Shown here: piece after piece, positions 16,143-24,463 of the stretch
Layout: every line of letters begins with the position of its first letter
Position numbering within the stretch: the first letter of the stretch is position 1
Source: UBA1858 sp965262455
GTDB lineage: Bacteria > Pseudomonadota > Gammaproteobacteria > UBA4575
NCBI GenBank assembly: GCA_965262455.1
Contig: CBDHFH010000003.1
Span: 124,001-188,000, forward strand
DNA: 64,000 nt
Direction of reading: 5' to 3'
Translations under genes and position numbers: made by a program
Notes under the pieces: model-generated
What the model was told of the DNA's origin: nothing
Databases searched by the model: none
The model's input: the letters and a program-made list of their open reading frames with translations, nothing else

Positions 16143-16571
16143 TTAGTTATTATTAGCAGTATCGACGATTTCGTAATCGTAGCTTATGTCCACACTAGGC
16201 TTGAGCATCATGGAGACCGAACAGTATTTTTCAGAGGTCAAATCAACTGCACGTTTAACGTGCTTGTCTTGTAGTGCCGCGCCTTTAACAATATAGTGAA
16301 CATGTATTTTGGTGAATACCGCGGGAATTGCGTCAGCCCGTTCAGCACTGATTTCCACAATACAGTCTTCTATGGCCACACGTGATTTTTGCAATATGCT
16401 GACAATATCGAACGATGTACAACCGCCTAATCCGAGCAAGATCATCTCCATTGGGCGCGCGCCGAGATTCCGTCCACCATGCTCCGGTGAACCGTCCATG
16501 ACCACAGAATGCCCGCTGGCACTCTCGCCGACGAAGCTCATATGGTCTAACCATTTTATTCGTACGTTCAT
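16143..16571 (-). CDS. OsmC family protein (YhfA-like)
   Basis: This 142-residue protein has the OsmC/Ohr fold with the two redox cysteines in LLGLGGCTSFDIVSIL (C51) and SEKYCSVSMML (C117). The sequence and its position divergent from crp match YhfA of E. coli. OsmC proteins reduce organic hydroperoxides; for the YhfA subgroup this is not proven. It is 17 bp upstream of speD and may be transcribed with it. Confidence 0.9.
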   Translation of the reverse strand: MNVRIKWLDHMSFVGESASGHSVVMDGSPEHGGRNLGARPMEMILLGLGGCTSFDIVSILQKSRVAIEDCIVEISAERADAIPAVFTKIHVHYIVKGAALQDKHVKRAVDLTSEKYCSVSMMLKPSVDISYDYEIVDTANNN

Positions 16572-16661
16572 TTACTACCTTTCATTCTTCATTAAATCGA
16601 CATGGGGAACTTCCTACCCTAGACTTCATCAAAATAAACCAGAAGTCAGAGGTTCCTTGTT

Positions 16662-17300
16662 GTGTCAAGCTTACAAATAAAAATGCCTACAGTTGATCCT
16701 ACAGTTGCTCGCTTGCTCGAAAATTGCCATACCAAGCGCTACAGCAATGGCAGTCGTATTATCCACGCCGGAGATCCTTCCACCACTCTTTATTATATAA
16801 CTGGTGGTTCAGTCAGTGTCATGATTGAAGATGAAACTGGTCACGAAATGGTCCTTGCTTACCTAAACCAAGGTGACTTTTTCGGCGAAATGGGATTATT
16901 CGAAGAAGACGAGCGCAGTGCACTAATTATTGCGCGTGGTGAATGTGAAGTGGCTGAAATCAGTTACACCAAGTTTCGCGACCTTGCCCACCAAGACCCG
17001 GATATCTTAATGCTACTCGCCGGTCAAATGACTCGACGTCTGCGTGCGACCAGTCGTAAGGTGATCAATTTAGCTTTCTTGGATGTCGCGGGCCGTGTTG
17101 CACGTACTTTATTAGATCTTGCTCACCAACCTGATGCGATGACTCATCCTGACGGCATGCAGATACGCATCACTCGTCAAGAGATTGCAAAAATTGTTGG
17201 TTGCTCACGTGAAATGGCTGGCCGCGTGTTAAAAGAACTCGAAGAACAAGGGCTGATTACAGCACACGGTAAGACGATTGTAGTTTTTGGTACTCGCTAA
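16662..17300 (+). CDS. crp: cAMP receptor protein (Crp/Vfr type)
   Basis: Global transcription factor of the CRP-FNR family, 212 residues. The cyclic nucleotide pocket shows GDFFGEMGLFEEDERSA, with the family's Glu and the Arg-Ser pair that contact cAMP, and the C-terminal helix-turn-helix is ITRQEIAKIVGCSREMAGRVLKELEEQG. AFLDVAGRVARTLLDLAHQPDAMTHPDGMQI is nearly the Pseudomonas Vfr sequence (about residues 145-175). The frame starts at GTG 16662 with GAGG nine bases upstream; an ATG at 16683 is an alternative. In Pseudomonas, Vfr is needed for twitching and is linked to the Pil-Chp system also present here. Confidence 0.95.
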   Translation: MSSLQIKMPTVDPTVARLLENCHTKRYSNGSRIIHAGDPSTTLYYITGGSVSVMIEDETGHEMVLAYLNQGDFFGEMGLFEEDERSALIIARGECEVAEISYTKFRDLAHQDPDILMLLAGQMTRRLRATSRKVINLAFLDVAGRVARTLLDLAHQPDAMTHPDGMQIRITRQEIAKIVGCSREMAGRVLKELEEQGLITAHGKTIVVFGTR

Positions 17301-17321
17301 ACTATTACAGTTAAATGTATT

Positions 17322-17363
17322 TAAAAATAGCACGCAACGCTCCGGCTTGTGCGCTATTTTTTG
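17322..17363. terminator. Bidirectional terminator between crp and trpC
   Basis: AAAAATAGC and GCTATTTTTT form the outer stem and the inner bases (GCAA/TTGTGC) extend it imperfectly around CGCTCCGG. A-run on one side and T-run on the other let it serve both convergent genes. Confidence 0.75.
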
Positions 17364-17394
17364 CATGGGCACTAAGCGCCGAATCTGCTATCAA

Positions 17395-18210
17395 TCAATA
17401 GGCCCTGTTGGGGAAAAACAATTCTTTTAACTTAGCACCGGGATCAGGTGCACGCATAAATGCTTCTCCTACCAAGAAAGAATTCACCCCATTAGACTGC
17501 ATCATGGCAACATCCTCAGGTGTATGAATTCCACTTTCAGTCACTATTAAGCACTCAGTTGGAATTTTCTCTTTTAGCCGCAATGTGGTATCGAGATCTA
17601 CATCAAAGGTGTTTAAGTTACGATTATTAATACCCAGCATGGTGGGCTGTAATGCAAGTGCACGTGCTAATTCCGCTTCATCATGCACCTCAACAAGTAC
17701 ATCCAAGTTGTTTTCTTTTGCTAATGCGTAAAGCGAGTGAAGTTTTTCATCATCAAGCGCAGCAACAATAAGCAACATGCAGTCTGCACCTAACACCCTG
17801 GATTCATATACCTGAAAGGGGTCGATAATAAAATCTTTTCTTAGCGCAGGTAACGAACACGCTTTACGCGCCAACTCAAGTACCGGTCCACCTCCTTTAA
17901 AAAACTCATTGTCTGTTAACACAGACATGCAGGTGGCACCGCCAAACTGATAACTGCGTGCAATTGCCATTGGGTCAAAATCTTCACGAATAATCCCCTG
18001 ACTTGGAGATGCGCGTTTAATTTCTGCAATTACACCCGCCTTATTGGCACTCGCCGCACCACGTAACATCATTTCAAACGGTCGTTTGGCATCACTGTCT
18101 TTTGCCCACTCTTTCATTTGCTCAAACGTGACGCGAGTTTGCTTTTCTGCAATTTCTTTTTCTTTATGCGCAAGAATTTTGCTAAGTATTTCTGGAGTAT
18201 CCTGAGCCAT
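17395..18210 (-). CDS. trpC: Indole-3-glycerol phosphate synthase
   Basis: Converts CdRP to indole-3-glycerol phosphate in tryptophan synthesis. The 271 residues are a stand-alone IGPS without the TrpF fusion seen in E. coli. Active-site motifs are visible: VIAEIKRASPSQG (catalytic Lys), LRKDFIIDPFQVYESR, LVEVHDEAEL, GINNRNLNTFDVD and VTESGIHTPEDV. It starts 10 bp after trpD, the last gene of trpEGDC. Confidence 0.97.
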   Translation of the reverse strand: MAQDTPEILSKILAHKEKEIAEKQTRVTFEQMKEWAKDSDAKRPFEMMLRGAASANKAGVIAEIKRASPSQGIIREDFDPMAIARSYQFGGATCMSVLTDNEFFKGGGPVLELARKACSLPALRKDFIIDPFQVYESRVLGADCMLLIVAALDDEKLHSLYALAKENNLDVLVEVHDEAELARALALQPTMLGINNRNLNTFDVDLDTTLRLKEKIPTECLIVTESGIHTPEDVAMMQSNGVNSFLVGEAFMRAPDPGAKLKELFFPNRAY

Positions 18211-18220
18211 GATTAAACTT

Positions 18221-19246
18221 CTAGTGAGTGTTGTTGGTAAACTTGATTAAGTCATCTAGTGTTTGCTGTGCAGCATTGGATATCAATTGTTTTGCCGCTA
18301 ATTGCACGCCGGCAGTTAATGAGTCTGCTTTACCTGCGACATAAATAGCAGCACCCGCATTTAGACAAACAATATCTGTGGCCGCGCCTGTCTCAGCATT
18401 TAACACTGATTTAATCATAGTGACGCTATCTGCGACATCATTCACTTTTATTGTATCTAGCGTATAGCGATCAATATCAAAGTCTTCTGGCTTAATCTGA
18501 TAACTCTCAATCTGACCGTTACGTAACTCACATACATTGGTGGCACTAGAGATACTAATTTCATCAAGCCCATCCTCTGCATGCACAATCAATGCGTGTT
18601 CTGTTCCCAGTGATTGCAATACCTGGGCAAGCGGCTGCAACCACTGATCATCAAACACGCCTAGCACCTGCCGACGCGCATTAGCCGGGTTAGTTAATGG
18701 ACCCAACAAATTAAATAATGTACGTACGCCTAATTCTTTGCGTGGGCCAATGGCATGCTTCATACAACTATGATGCAGTGGAGCGAACATAAACCCGATA
18801 CCCACTTGCTCAATACATTCAGCAATTTGTGCGGGGCTTAGTTCTAACTTAACACCCAATGCTTCAAGTACATCGGCACTGCCTGACTGACTTGAAACTG
18901 ATCGATTGCCATGTTTTGCAATCTTGACACCCGCGCTGGCGGCCACAATTGATGATGCGGTAGAAATATTAAAGGTTTTTTGTCCATCCCCGCCGGTGCC
19001 ACAGGTATCAACGAGTGGATCAGCATTGACAGTCACTTTGGTAGACAGATTGCGCATCACATGTGCAGCAGCAGTCAGTTCATCAACACTTTCACCTTTC
19101 ATACGCAAGGCAATAATAAAGCCGGCAATTTGTGCAGGCGTCGCTTCACCTTGCATGATGCAATTCATTGCAGCTTCCATTTGCTGGCGAGATAAGTCCT
19201 GCCTATCTAACACTGCAGTTAATGCTTGTTGAATAATGTCACTCAT
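18221..19246 (-). CDS. trpD: Anthranilate phosphoribosyltransferase
   Basis: Transfers phosphoribose from PRPP to anthranilate. The 341-residue protein has the PRPP loop VDTCGTGGDGQKTFNIST and the KHGNRSVSSQSGSADVLEALG region. It is a stand-alone TrpD; the glutaminase is the separate trpG. Its start overlaps the trpG stop by 4 bp (ATGA), indicating translational coupling. Confidence 0.97.
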   Translation of the reverse strand: MSDIIQQALTAVLDRQDLSRQQMEAAMNCIMQGEATPAQIAGFIIALRMKGESVDELTAAAHVMRNLSTKVTVNADPLVDTCGTGGDGQKTFNISTASSIVAASAGVKIAKHGNRSVSSQSGSADVLEALGVKLELSPAQIAECIEQVGIGFMFAPLHHSCMKHAIGPRKELGVRTLFNLLGPLTNPANARRQVLGVFDDQWLQPLAQVLQSLGTEHALIVHAEDGLDEISISSATNVCELRNGQIESYQIKPEDFDIDRYTLDTIKVNDVADSVTMIKSVLNAETGAATDIVCLNAGAAIYVAGKADSLTAGVQLAAKQLISNAAQQTLDDLIKFTNNTH

Positions 19247-19827
19247 GCGTTTTGTTGAATAAAATTCTTTAATAAGTGATGGCCAAAATCAGTCAATATC
19301 GATTCTGGATGAAATTGAACACCCTCTACAGGAAGTTCTTTATGCCGCACACCCATGATTTCGTCAATCTCTCCGTTATCTTGCTGTGTCCATGCCGTCA
19401 CTGATAAACAGTCTGGCAACGATTGTTTCTCGATAACCAGAGAGTGATAACGGGTCGCAGTAAACGGTTGATCACAGCCTGCGAATACGTGTTGGTTGTG
19501 ATGATACACCGGTGAGGTCTTGCCATGCATGATGTCATTTGCACGTACTATATTGCCACCAAATGCTTGGCCAATGGTTTGGTGACCCAAGCATACACCT
19601 AAGATTGGAAATTGCCCCGCGAGACTTTCCACTATATCCAACGACACACCAGCCTCATTTGGTGTGCACGGCCCGGGAGACAATACTATATGATCTGGTT
19701 TTAACTCAGTAATTTCTGACACACCAATTTGATCATTGCGCACTACTTTAACTTGCTCACCTAACTCACCAAAGTACTGCACTAAGTTGTACGTAAACGA
19801 ATCATAATTATCAATCATTAAAATCAT
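19243..19827 (-). CDS. trpG: Anthranilate synthase component II (glutamine amidotransferase)
   Basis: Supplies ammonia from glutamine to TrpE. The 194-residue class I amidotransferase shows the nucleophile motif PILGVCLGHQTIGQAFGG and the C-terminal His-Glu pair in GVQFHPESILT; MIDNYDSFTYNLVQYFGELG is the typical start. TrpG and PabA are hard to separate by sequence; the position 2 bp after trpE points to a tryptophan role, though the protein may serve folate synthesis too if no other copy exists. Confidence 0.95.
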   Translation of the reverse strand: MILMIDNYDSFTYNLVQYFGELGEQVKVVRNDQIGVSEITELKPDHIVLSPGPCTPNEAGVSLDIVESLAGQFPILGVCLGHQTIGQAFGGNIVRANDIMHGKTSPVYHHNQHVFAGCDQPFTATRYHSLVIEKQSLPDCLSVTAWTQQDNGEIDEIMGVRHKELPVEGVQFHPESILTDFGHHLLKNFIQQNA

Positions 19828-19829
19828 TG

Positions 19830-21299
19830 TTATGTCACCTGCTCAGCCATGGCCGCTGCACGTAATACGGCTTTGGCTTTATTCAATGTTTCAACCCATT
19901 CGTTGTCGGGCACTGAGTCATACACAATGCCAGCACCTGCCTGGACGGAGATGGTGCCATTTTTAATTAATGCGGTGCGAATGGCGATGGCAGTGTCCAT
20001 ATCCCCTTGCCATGAGATATAACCAATTGCACCCGAATATACCCCGCGTTTGATCGGCTCTAGTTCGTCGATAATTTCCATGGCGCGAATCTTCGGCGCG
20101 CCGGATACAGTGCCGGCGGGGAAAGTGGCTTTAAGTACATCCATGCACGATTGGCCTGACGCGAGTATACCTTTAACGTTGGATACGATATGCATAACAT
20201 GAGAGTAACGCTCGACAATCATTTTATCAGTTAACTCTACACTGCCTACCTCTGCAATACGGCCAATATCATTACGCCCCAAATCAATTAACATTAAGTG
20301 TTCAGCGAGTTCTTTAGGATCGGCCAGCAATTCCTGTTCTAATTCCAGATCATGCTGCTCATCTTTGCCGCGTGGACGTGTGCCTGCGATGGGACGTACA
20401 GTCACCTCATCACCTTCTTGTCGGACAAGAATCTCAGGTGAAGAACCAACAATTTCAAAAGATCCCAAATTCATGTAGTACATATAAGGCGAGGGATTTA
20501 AGCGTCGCAAATGACGATACACATCAATCGCCTGTCCTTTGAAATTGGCATTTAAACGTTGTGACAACACTACTTGCATCACATCGCCTGCGGTAATGTA
20601 CTGCTTGGCTTTTTCAACAGCCTGTTTAAATCCTGCTTCACTAAATCCAGATACAAAATCTAATTCGCGAATAGACTCATGACTGACATCCAACGGCTGT
20701 GAGGACGACGATGATTGCAACGCTGAAGCCAGCTCATCAATACGTGCCTGCGCTTGATTGTACTCACTCTCTTGTGCAGATACTAACACGACAATATAGG
20801 CAGTACCTTTTAAGCTATCGAACACTAAAATTTCACGTGACAACATAAATAATATGTCAGGTGTTGCGAATTCATCAGGGTTAGTACATGCACCTAATTT
20901 AGGCTCAATGTAACGAATGGTGTCGTAACCAAAGTAACCCACCAGACCACCGACAAAACGCGGCAATGCATCAAGCTCTGGCACATTAAAGCGTGCGCGA
21001 TACTCATCAAGCCATTGCAGAGGTTCATTATGTGTTAACTGCTCAATACAAGTATCATCTCGAAATACTTCGATAGTATTGCCTCGCACCTGGATATGCT
21101 CATGACATTGCAAGCCAATAATGGAATATCTGCCCCATCTTTCCCCTCCCTGAACAGATTCAAACAGGAAGCTATAACTGCAATTAGCCAGTTTTAAATA
21201 AGCGCTTAAAGGTGTATCCAAGTCAGTCGCGACTTCGCGATAGACAGGAATGTGGGTGTAGCCTTGTCGGACTAGATCAGAGAATTGTTGTTTGTTCAT
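19830..21299 (-). CDS. trpE: Anthranilate synthase component I
   Basis: Makes anthranilate from chorismate. The 489-residue protein shows the N-terminal tryptophan-binding region (SYSFLFESVQGGERWGRYSIIG, where the family has a feedback LLES-like motif) and the chorismate-binding core (PIAGTRPRG, DLGRNDIGR, FPAGTVSGAPK, GAIGYISW, QAGAGIVYDSVP). It heads the trpEGDC unit and lies 155 bp downstream of gph, as in Pseudomonas. Confidence 0.97.
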   Translation of the reverse strand: MNKQQFSDLVRQGYTHIPVYREVATDLDTPLSAYLKLANCSYSFLFESVQGGERWGRYSIIGLQCHEHIQVRGNTIEVFRDDTCIEQLTHNEPLQWLDEYRARFNVPELDALPRFVGGLVGYFGYDTIRYIEPKLGACTNPDEFATPDILFMLSREILVFDSLKGTAYIVVLVSAQESEYNQAQARIDELASALQSSSSSQPLDVSHESIRELDFVSGFSEAGFKQAVEKAKQYITAGDVMQVVLSQRLNANFKGQAIDVYRHLRRLNPSPYMYYMNLGSFEIVGSSPEILVRQEGDEVTVRPIAGTRPRGKDEQHDLELEQELLADPKELAEHLMLIDLGRNDIGRIAEVGSVELTDKMIVERYSHVMHIVSNVKGILASGQSCMDVLKATFPAGTVSGAPKIRAMEIIDELEPIKRGVYSGAIGYISWQGDMDTAIAIRTALIKNGTISVQAGAGIVYDSVPDNEWVETLNKAKAVLRAAAMAEQVT

Positions 21300-21454
21300 G
21301 TGTGTTTAAGTTCATAGTTGTTAAAGCGTCGAAGAATTATTTGGCATACCTTTGCCAACTAACTCGCCATCGCCAACTGTTACTATGACATGTAAACATG
21401 GTCTGAACTCTATTTGATGTTGTTTTATTAATTTATGAATGACTCTTACCAAGC

Positions 21455-22120
21455 TTATAGCATAAGCATTAATTCATTTAAGCTATGCACTTGGATGGGT
21501 TGATACTTTTCAATACAAACGCCGCGATTATAGCCATAGGACACATAAATTGCACCCGTTCCAGCCGCATTCGCGGCCGCCATGTCGGTTTGCGAGTCAC
21601 CAATCATATAACCTCCTGTGGGATCGCCACCCAACAATCGGACCGCCTCTAACACCATTGCAGGATCAGGTTTCTGTGTGGGCATATCATCGCCACAAAC
21701 GAGCGCATTAAAATACTGTGCCATAGATAATTTTTCTAACAAGGGCGGTGTGAATTTTCTAGGCTTATTCGTTACACATGCAATAGGAATATTTTTGCTA
21801 GACACATGTTGTAATAACTCAATACAACCAGGATAAACAATCGTTTTTACTGCGATATTTTTTTCATACGCAGCAAAAAAAAGCTGTTTAGCTTGCGCAA
21901 ATTGTTTCTCACTTGGCGCTGCTTGCATGGCATAGGTGAGTGCTCTGTCTATTAATTTTGCCGCGCCATTGCCTATCCATGTTCTTGCGACAGCCTCGTC
22001 AACACTATCAAGCGTTAACGCCACTAACATTTCATTCAAGCTATATGTAATATCAGGCACACTATCAACTAAAGTGCCATCTAAATCGAAACACAGCCAA
22101 TCAGGATTAAGTGTTTGCAC
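21455..22120 (-). CDS. gph: Phosphoglycolate phosphatase
   Basis: HAD-family phosphatase of 221 residues. Motif I is FDLDGTLVDSVPDI (nucleophile Asp), motif II lies in CVTNKPRKF and motif IV in MIGDSQTDMAAANAAG. It removes 2-phosphoglycolate formed during DNA repair or oxygenation reactions. The rpe-gph-trpE order is the usual one in Pseudomonas-like genomes and supports Gph over other HAD phosphatases. Confidence 0.92.
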   Translation of the reverse strand: MQTLNPDWLCFDLDGTLVDSVPDITYSLNEMLVALTLDSVDEAVARTWIGNGAAKLIDRALTYAMQAAPSEKQFAQAKQLFFAAYEKNIAVKTIVYPGCIELLQHVSSKNIPIACVTNKPRKFTPPLLEKLSMAQYFNALVCGDDMPTQKPDPAMVLEAVRLLGGDPTGGYMIGDSQTDMAAANAAGTGAIYVSYGYNRGVCIEKYQPIQVHSLNELMLML

Positions 22121-22171
22121 GTATGCTTGCCTGCCATATTAAACAGCACATCAAAATAAAGTGTCGCTTTG

Positions 22172-22861
22172 CTAACTGGCTTTAGACAGTTCTGCGCGCA
22201 TTGCAGCAATCGTCTGCGCGTAATTGTCTGCATTAAAAATTGCCGACCCTGCAACGAAGGTATCTGCACCCGCGGCTTTAATACGCCCAATGTTATCGAC
22301 TTTAACCCCACCGTCGACTTCCAAACGAATCGGGAAGCCTGATTGATCAATTAAGGCACGTGCAGCAGTTAATTTTGCAATAGTTGATTCAATAAAAGCT
22401 TGCCCGCCAAAGCCAGGATTGACTGACATGAGTAACACCATATCTACTTTATCAAGCACATAATCCAGGTAATGCAATGGCGTTGCAGGATTAAACACCA
22501 ATCCACTTTTGCAGCCAGCATCACGCACTAGCTGAAGACTGCGATCAATATGCTCACTAGCCTCGGGATGAAACGTGATGTAACTGGCACCCGCTTGGGC
22601 AAAGTCCTCAATCAAACGATCCACTGGTGACACCATTAAATGCACATCAATGGGCGCTGTCACACCATGTTTTCTTAATGCGTCACAGACTAATGGCCCA
22701 ATAGTTAAATTTGGCACATAGTGGTTATCCATTACATCAAAGTGGACAATATCAGCACCAGCAGCCAATACATTGTCCACCTCTTCACCTAGACGCGCGA
22801 AATCTGCAGACAGTATTGAAGGTGCAATCCAGTTTTCCATATTGCTCATGCCAGTGCCCAT
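22172..22861 (-). CDS. rpe: Ribulose-phosphate 3-epimerase
   Basis: Interconverts ribulose 5-phosphate and xylulose 5-phosphate. The 229-residue TIM barrel carries IAPSILSADFARLGEE, VHFDVMDNHYVPNLTIGP (metal His and Asp), HLMV, MSVNPGFGGQAFI and VDGGVKVDNI. Three possible ATG starts lie within seven codons (22861, 22849, 22840) and none has a clear ribosome-binding site; the first is given. It is followed by gph after 51 bp. Confidence 0.96.
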   Translation of the reverse strand: MGTGMSNMENWIAPSILSADFARLGEEVDNVLAAGADIVHFDVMDNHYVPNLTIGPLVCDALRKHGVTAPIDVHLMVSPVDRLIEDFAQAGASYITFHPEASEHIDRSLQLVRDAGCKSGLVFNPATPLHYLDYVLDKVDMVLLMSVNPGFGGQAFIESTIAKLTAARALIDQSGFPIRLEVDGGVKVDNIGRIKAAGADTFVAGSAIFNADNYAQTIAAMRAELSKAS

Positions 22862-23051
22862 AATTCATCAAAGAGGTTACTTTAACGTAGGCCTCACGCT
22901 TTTGCATGTGTAAAAGCAATTGGCATTCAGTTTTACTCTGCGAAAATAATATAAACCAAGTTACATAAGTAATTTCGGTGATATAGCCATCTAATCTGAT
23001 CTATAATTAACGGCTATTCAATCAGGTCTCAACAAAACCAAACATGTAATT

Positions 23052-23534
23052 ATGGATATAGAACCCTATTATTTTTCTATTGCGATCACATTACACTCAC
23101 TCGCCGCCGTTGTATGGGTGGGCGGCATGTTTTTCGCTTATATGGCTTTACGCCCGGTGGCGGCTAAATTACTAGAACCTGCAGTAAGACTGTCATTATG
23201 GTCTCGTACTTTATCGCGTTTTTTCATTTGGGTCTGGCTGACTGTCATTATCATTCCTGTTACCGGGTATTGGATGATCTTTTCAGCGTTTAATGGCTTT
23301 GCTGGCGTTTCATGGTATGTGCATGTAATGCAAGCACTCGGGATTGTTATGATTTTAATTTTCTTGCATGTGTTTTTCGCGCCATTTAAAAGACTTCGTC
23401 AGGCCGTGAATGAAGAAAATTATCAAGAAGGTGGGAAAAGCCTGGCACAGATAAGAAAACTTGTCGGCATTAATTTGTTAATCGGCTTAATTACAATCTT
23501 CACCGCAGTCGGGCTGGAACATATACCCCTGTAA
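23052..23534 (+). CDS. CopD-like integral membrane protein
   Basis: This 160-residue protein has four predicted membrane segments (about residues 10-30, 52-75, 87-108 and 137-157) and the CopD-domain pattern: TLHSLAAVVWVGGMFFAYMALRP at the N-terminus and a His near the start of TM3 (WYVHVMQAL). Related proteins are sometimes annotated as copper resistance D family, but stand-alone copies like this have no proven copper role. It is convergent with a cytochrome c gene. Confidence 0.75.
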   Translation: MDIEPYYFSIAITLHSLAAVVWVGGMFFAYMALRPVAAKLLEPAVRLSLWSRTLSRFFIWVWLTVIIIPVTGYWMIFSAFNGFAGVSWYVHVMQALGIVMILIFLHVFFAPFKRLRQAVNEENYQEGGKSLAQIRKLVGINLLIGLITIFTAVGLEHIPL

Positions 23535-23561
23535 ACTGATTGCATTGTAATCTGACCAGAT

Positions 23562-23596
23562 TAAAAAGCCGCCGCTAGTTCCCCAGGACGGCTTTG
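23562..23596. terminator. Bidirectional terminator between copD-like and cytochrome c genes
   Basis: AAAGCCG and CGGCTTT form a 7-bp stem around a 17-base loop, with A-run before and a short T-run after. The large loop makes it weaker than others in this window. Confidence 0.5.
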
Positions 23597-23643
23597 ATGT
23601 AAGTAAGTTAAATTTGCTGTCTAGCGCTAATCAGTAGGTTGAT

Positions 23644-23952
23644 TTACTGACAAGCGAGGCTTGCATAGTAAGCCGATAGATTTGCAATATCATCATCACT
23701 AAGCCCCGCTACCATTGGTGCCATTTGCGCATTTTTACGGGTTCCATCTCTAAATGCTGTGATTTGCGCAACCAGATATTGCTCTTTCTGACCCGCTAAG
23801 TTTGGCCAAATTGGAGTAGGACTGATTCCAGTACTACCATGACATGCGGCACATACCGCTGATTTTGCTTTACCAGCCTCGATATCGCCCGCATGTGCTG
23901 TAGCTGCAACGAGTGCCGCAGCCGCCACTAATCCTTTCAATAACAACTTCAT
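23644..23952 (-). CDS. Periplasmic class I cytochrome c (c553/c4-like)
   Basis: This 102-residue protein has a signal peptide (LLKGLVAAAALVAATAHAGD) and one haem c motif, VCAACHGSTG (C34, C37, H38). The distal methionine is probably in QMAPMVAGLSDDD. AFRDGTRKNAQMAP and LSAYYASLACQ are typical of the small c4/c553 type. It should carry electrons in the periplasm; the partner oxidase is not in the window. It is monocistronic with a good leader gap to the next gene. Confidence 0.9.
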   Translation of the reverse strand: MKLLLKGLVAAAALVAATAHAGDIEAGKAKSAVCAACHGSTGISPTPIWPNLAGQKEQYLVAQITAFRDGTRKNAQMAPMVAGLSDDDIANLSAYYASLACQ

Positions 23953-24139
23953 TATCCATGACTCCTTAAGTTAAAAATATGAATCCTAAAAAAAGCGCAT
24001 GCATTGTACAATTAACCGCTTAATTCACAAACCTTATAGTCATTTTGTATGATATACATCATGTTGTCATGCAACATAAACACATCAAGTTTGTTCATTC
24101 GCTCTGTTACAATAAGGTTTTGCTTAAATTCACCTCTAT

Positions 24140-24457
24140 ATGACTCTGTTTCATCAGCTAGGTTTCTTACGTATTTCATTATTGCTGCTGGGTATTTTAG
24201 ATACACTGATCGCGCCTGAGCCCGGCACCTATGCTGTTAAACATGGCATAGAGGTCATTCCTACACTAGTTGCTCCCGCCGCGGCACCGATAATATTGAT
24301 GGTCATTTTATTTGATGCGCTAATGTCTAAAATACGTGCTAGCGATGCGCAAGGAGTAGAACGCAAAAAATTCAGACACATCATGTGGACTGAGTTGGCT
24401 GTGGTAGCGTTTATGCTGATGGGTTGGTTGCCGTATTATTTAGCATTGGGCCAGTAA
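24140..24457 (+). CDS. Small membrane protein of unknown function
   Basis: This 105-residue protein has three predicted membrane segments (about 8-25, 42-62 and 83-102) with a charged loop SKIRASDAQGVERKKFRHIMW between the last two. I do not recognise a family. It ends 6 bp before the SpmA/SpmB-like gene, so the two are very likely one transcript and may act together. A minus-strand ORF overlaps its start but lacks any support. Confidence 0.65.
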   Translation: MTLFHQLGFLRISLLLLGILDTLIAPEPGTYAVKHGIEVIPTLVAPAAAPIILMVILFDALMSKIRASDAQGVERKKFRHIMWTELAVVAFMLMGWLPYYLALGQ

Positions 24458-24463
24458 ATACAT

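Noticed and set aside
24012..24206. 64-residue minus-strand ORF next to cytochrome c
   Set aside because: It overlaps the start of the small membrane protein gene, has no ribosome-binding site and no recognisable family.
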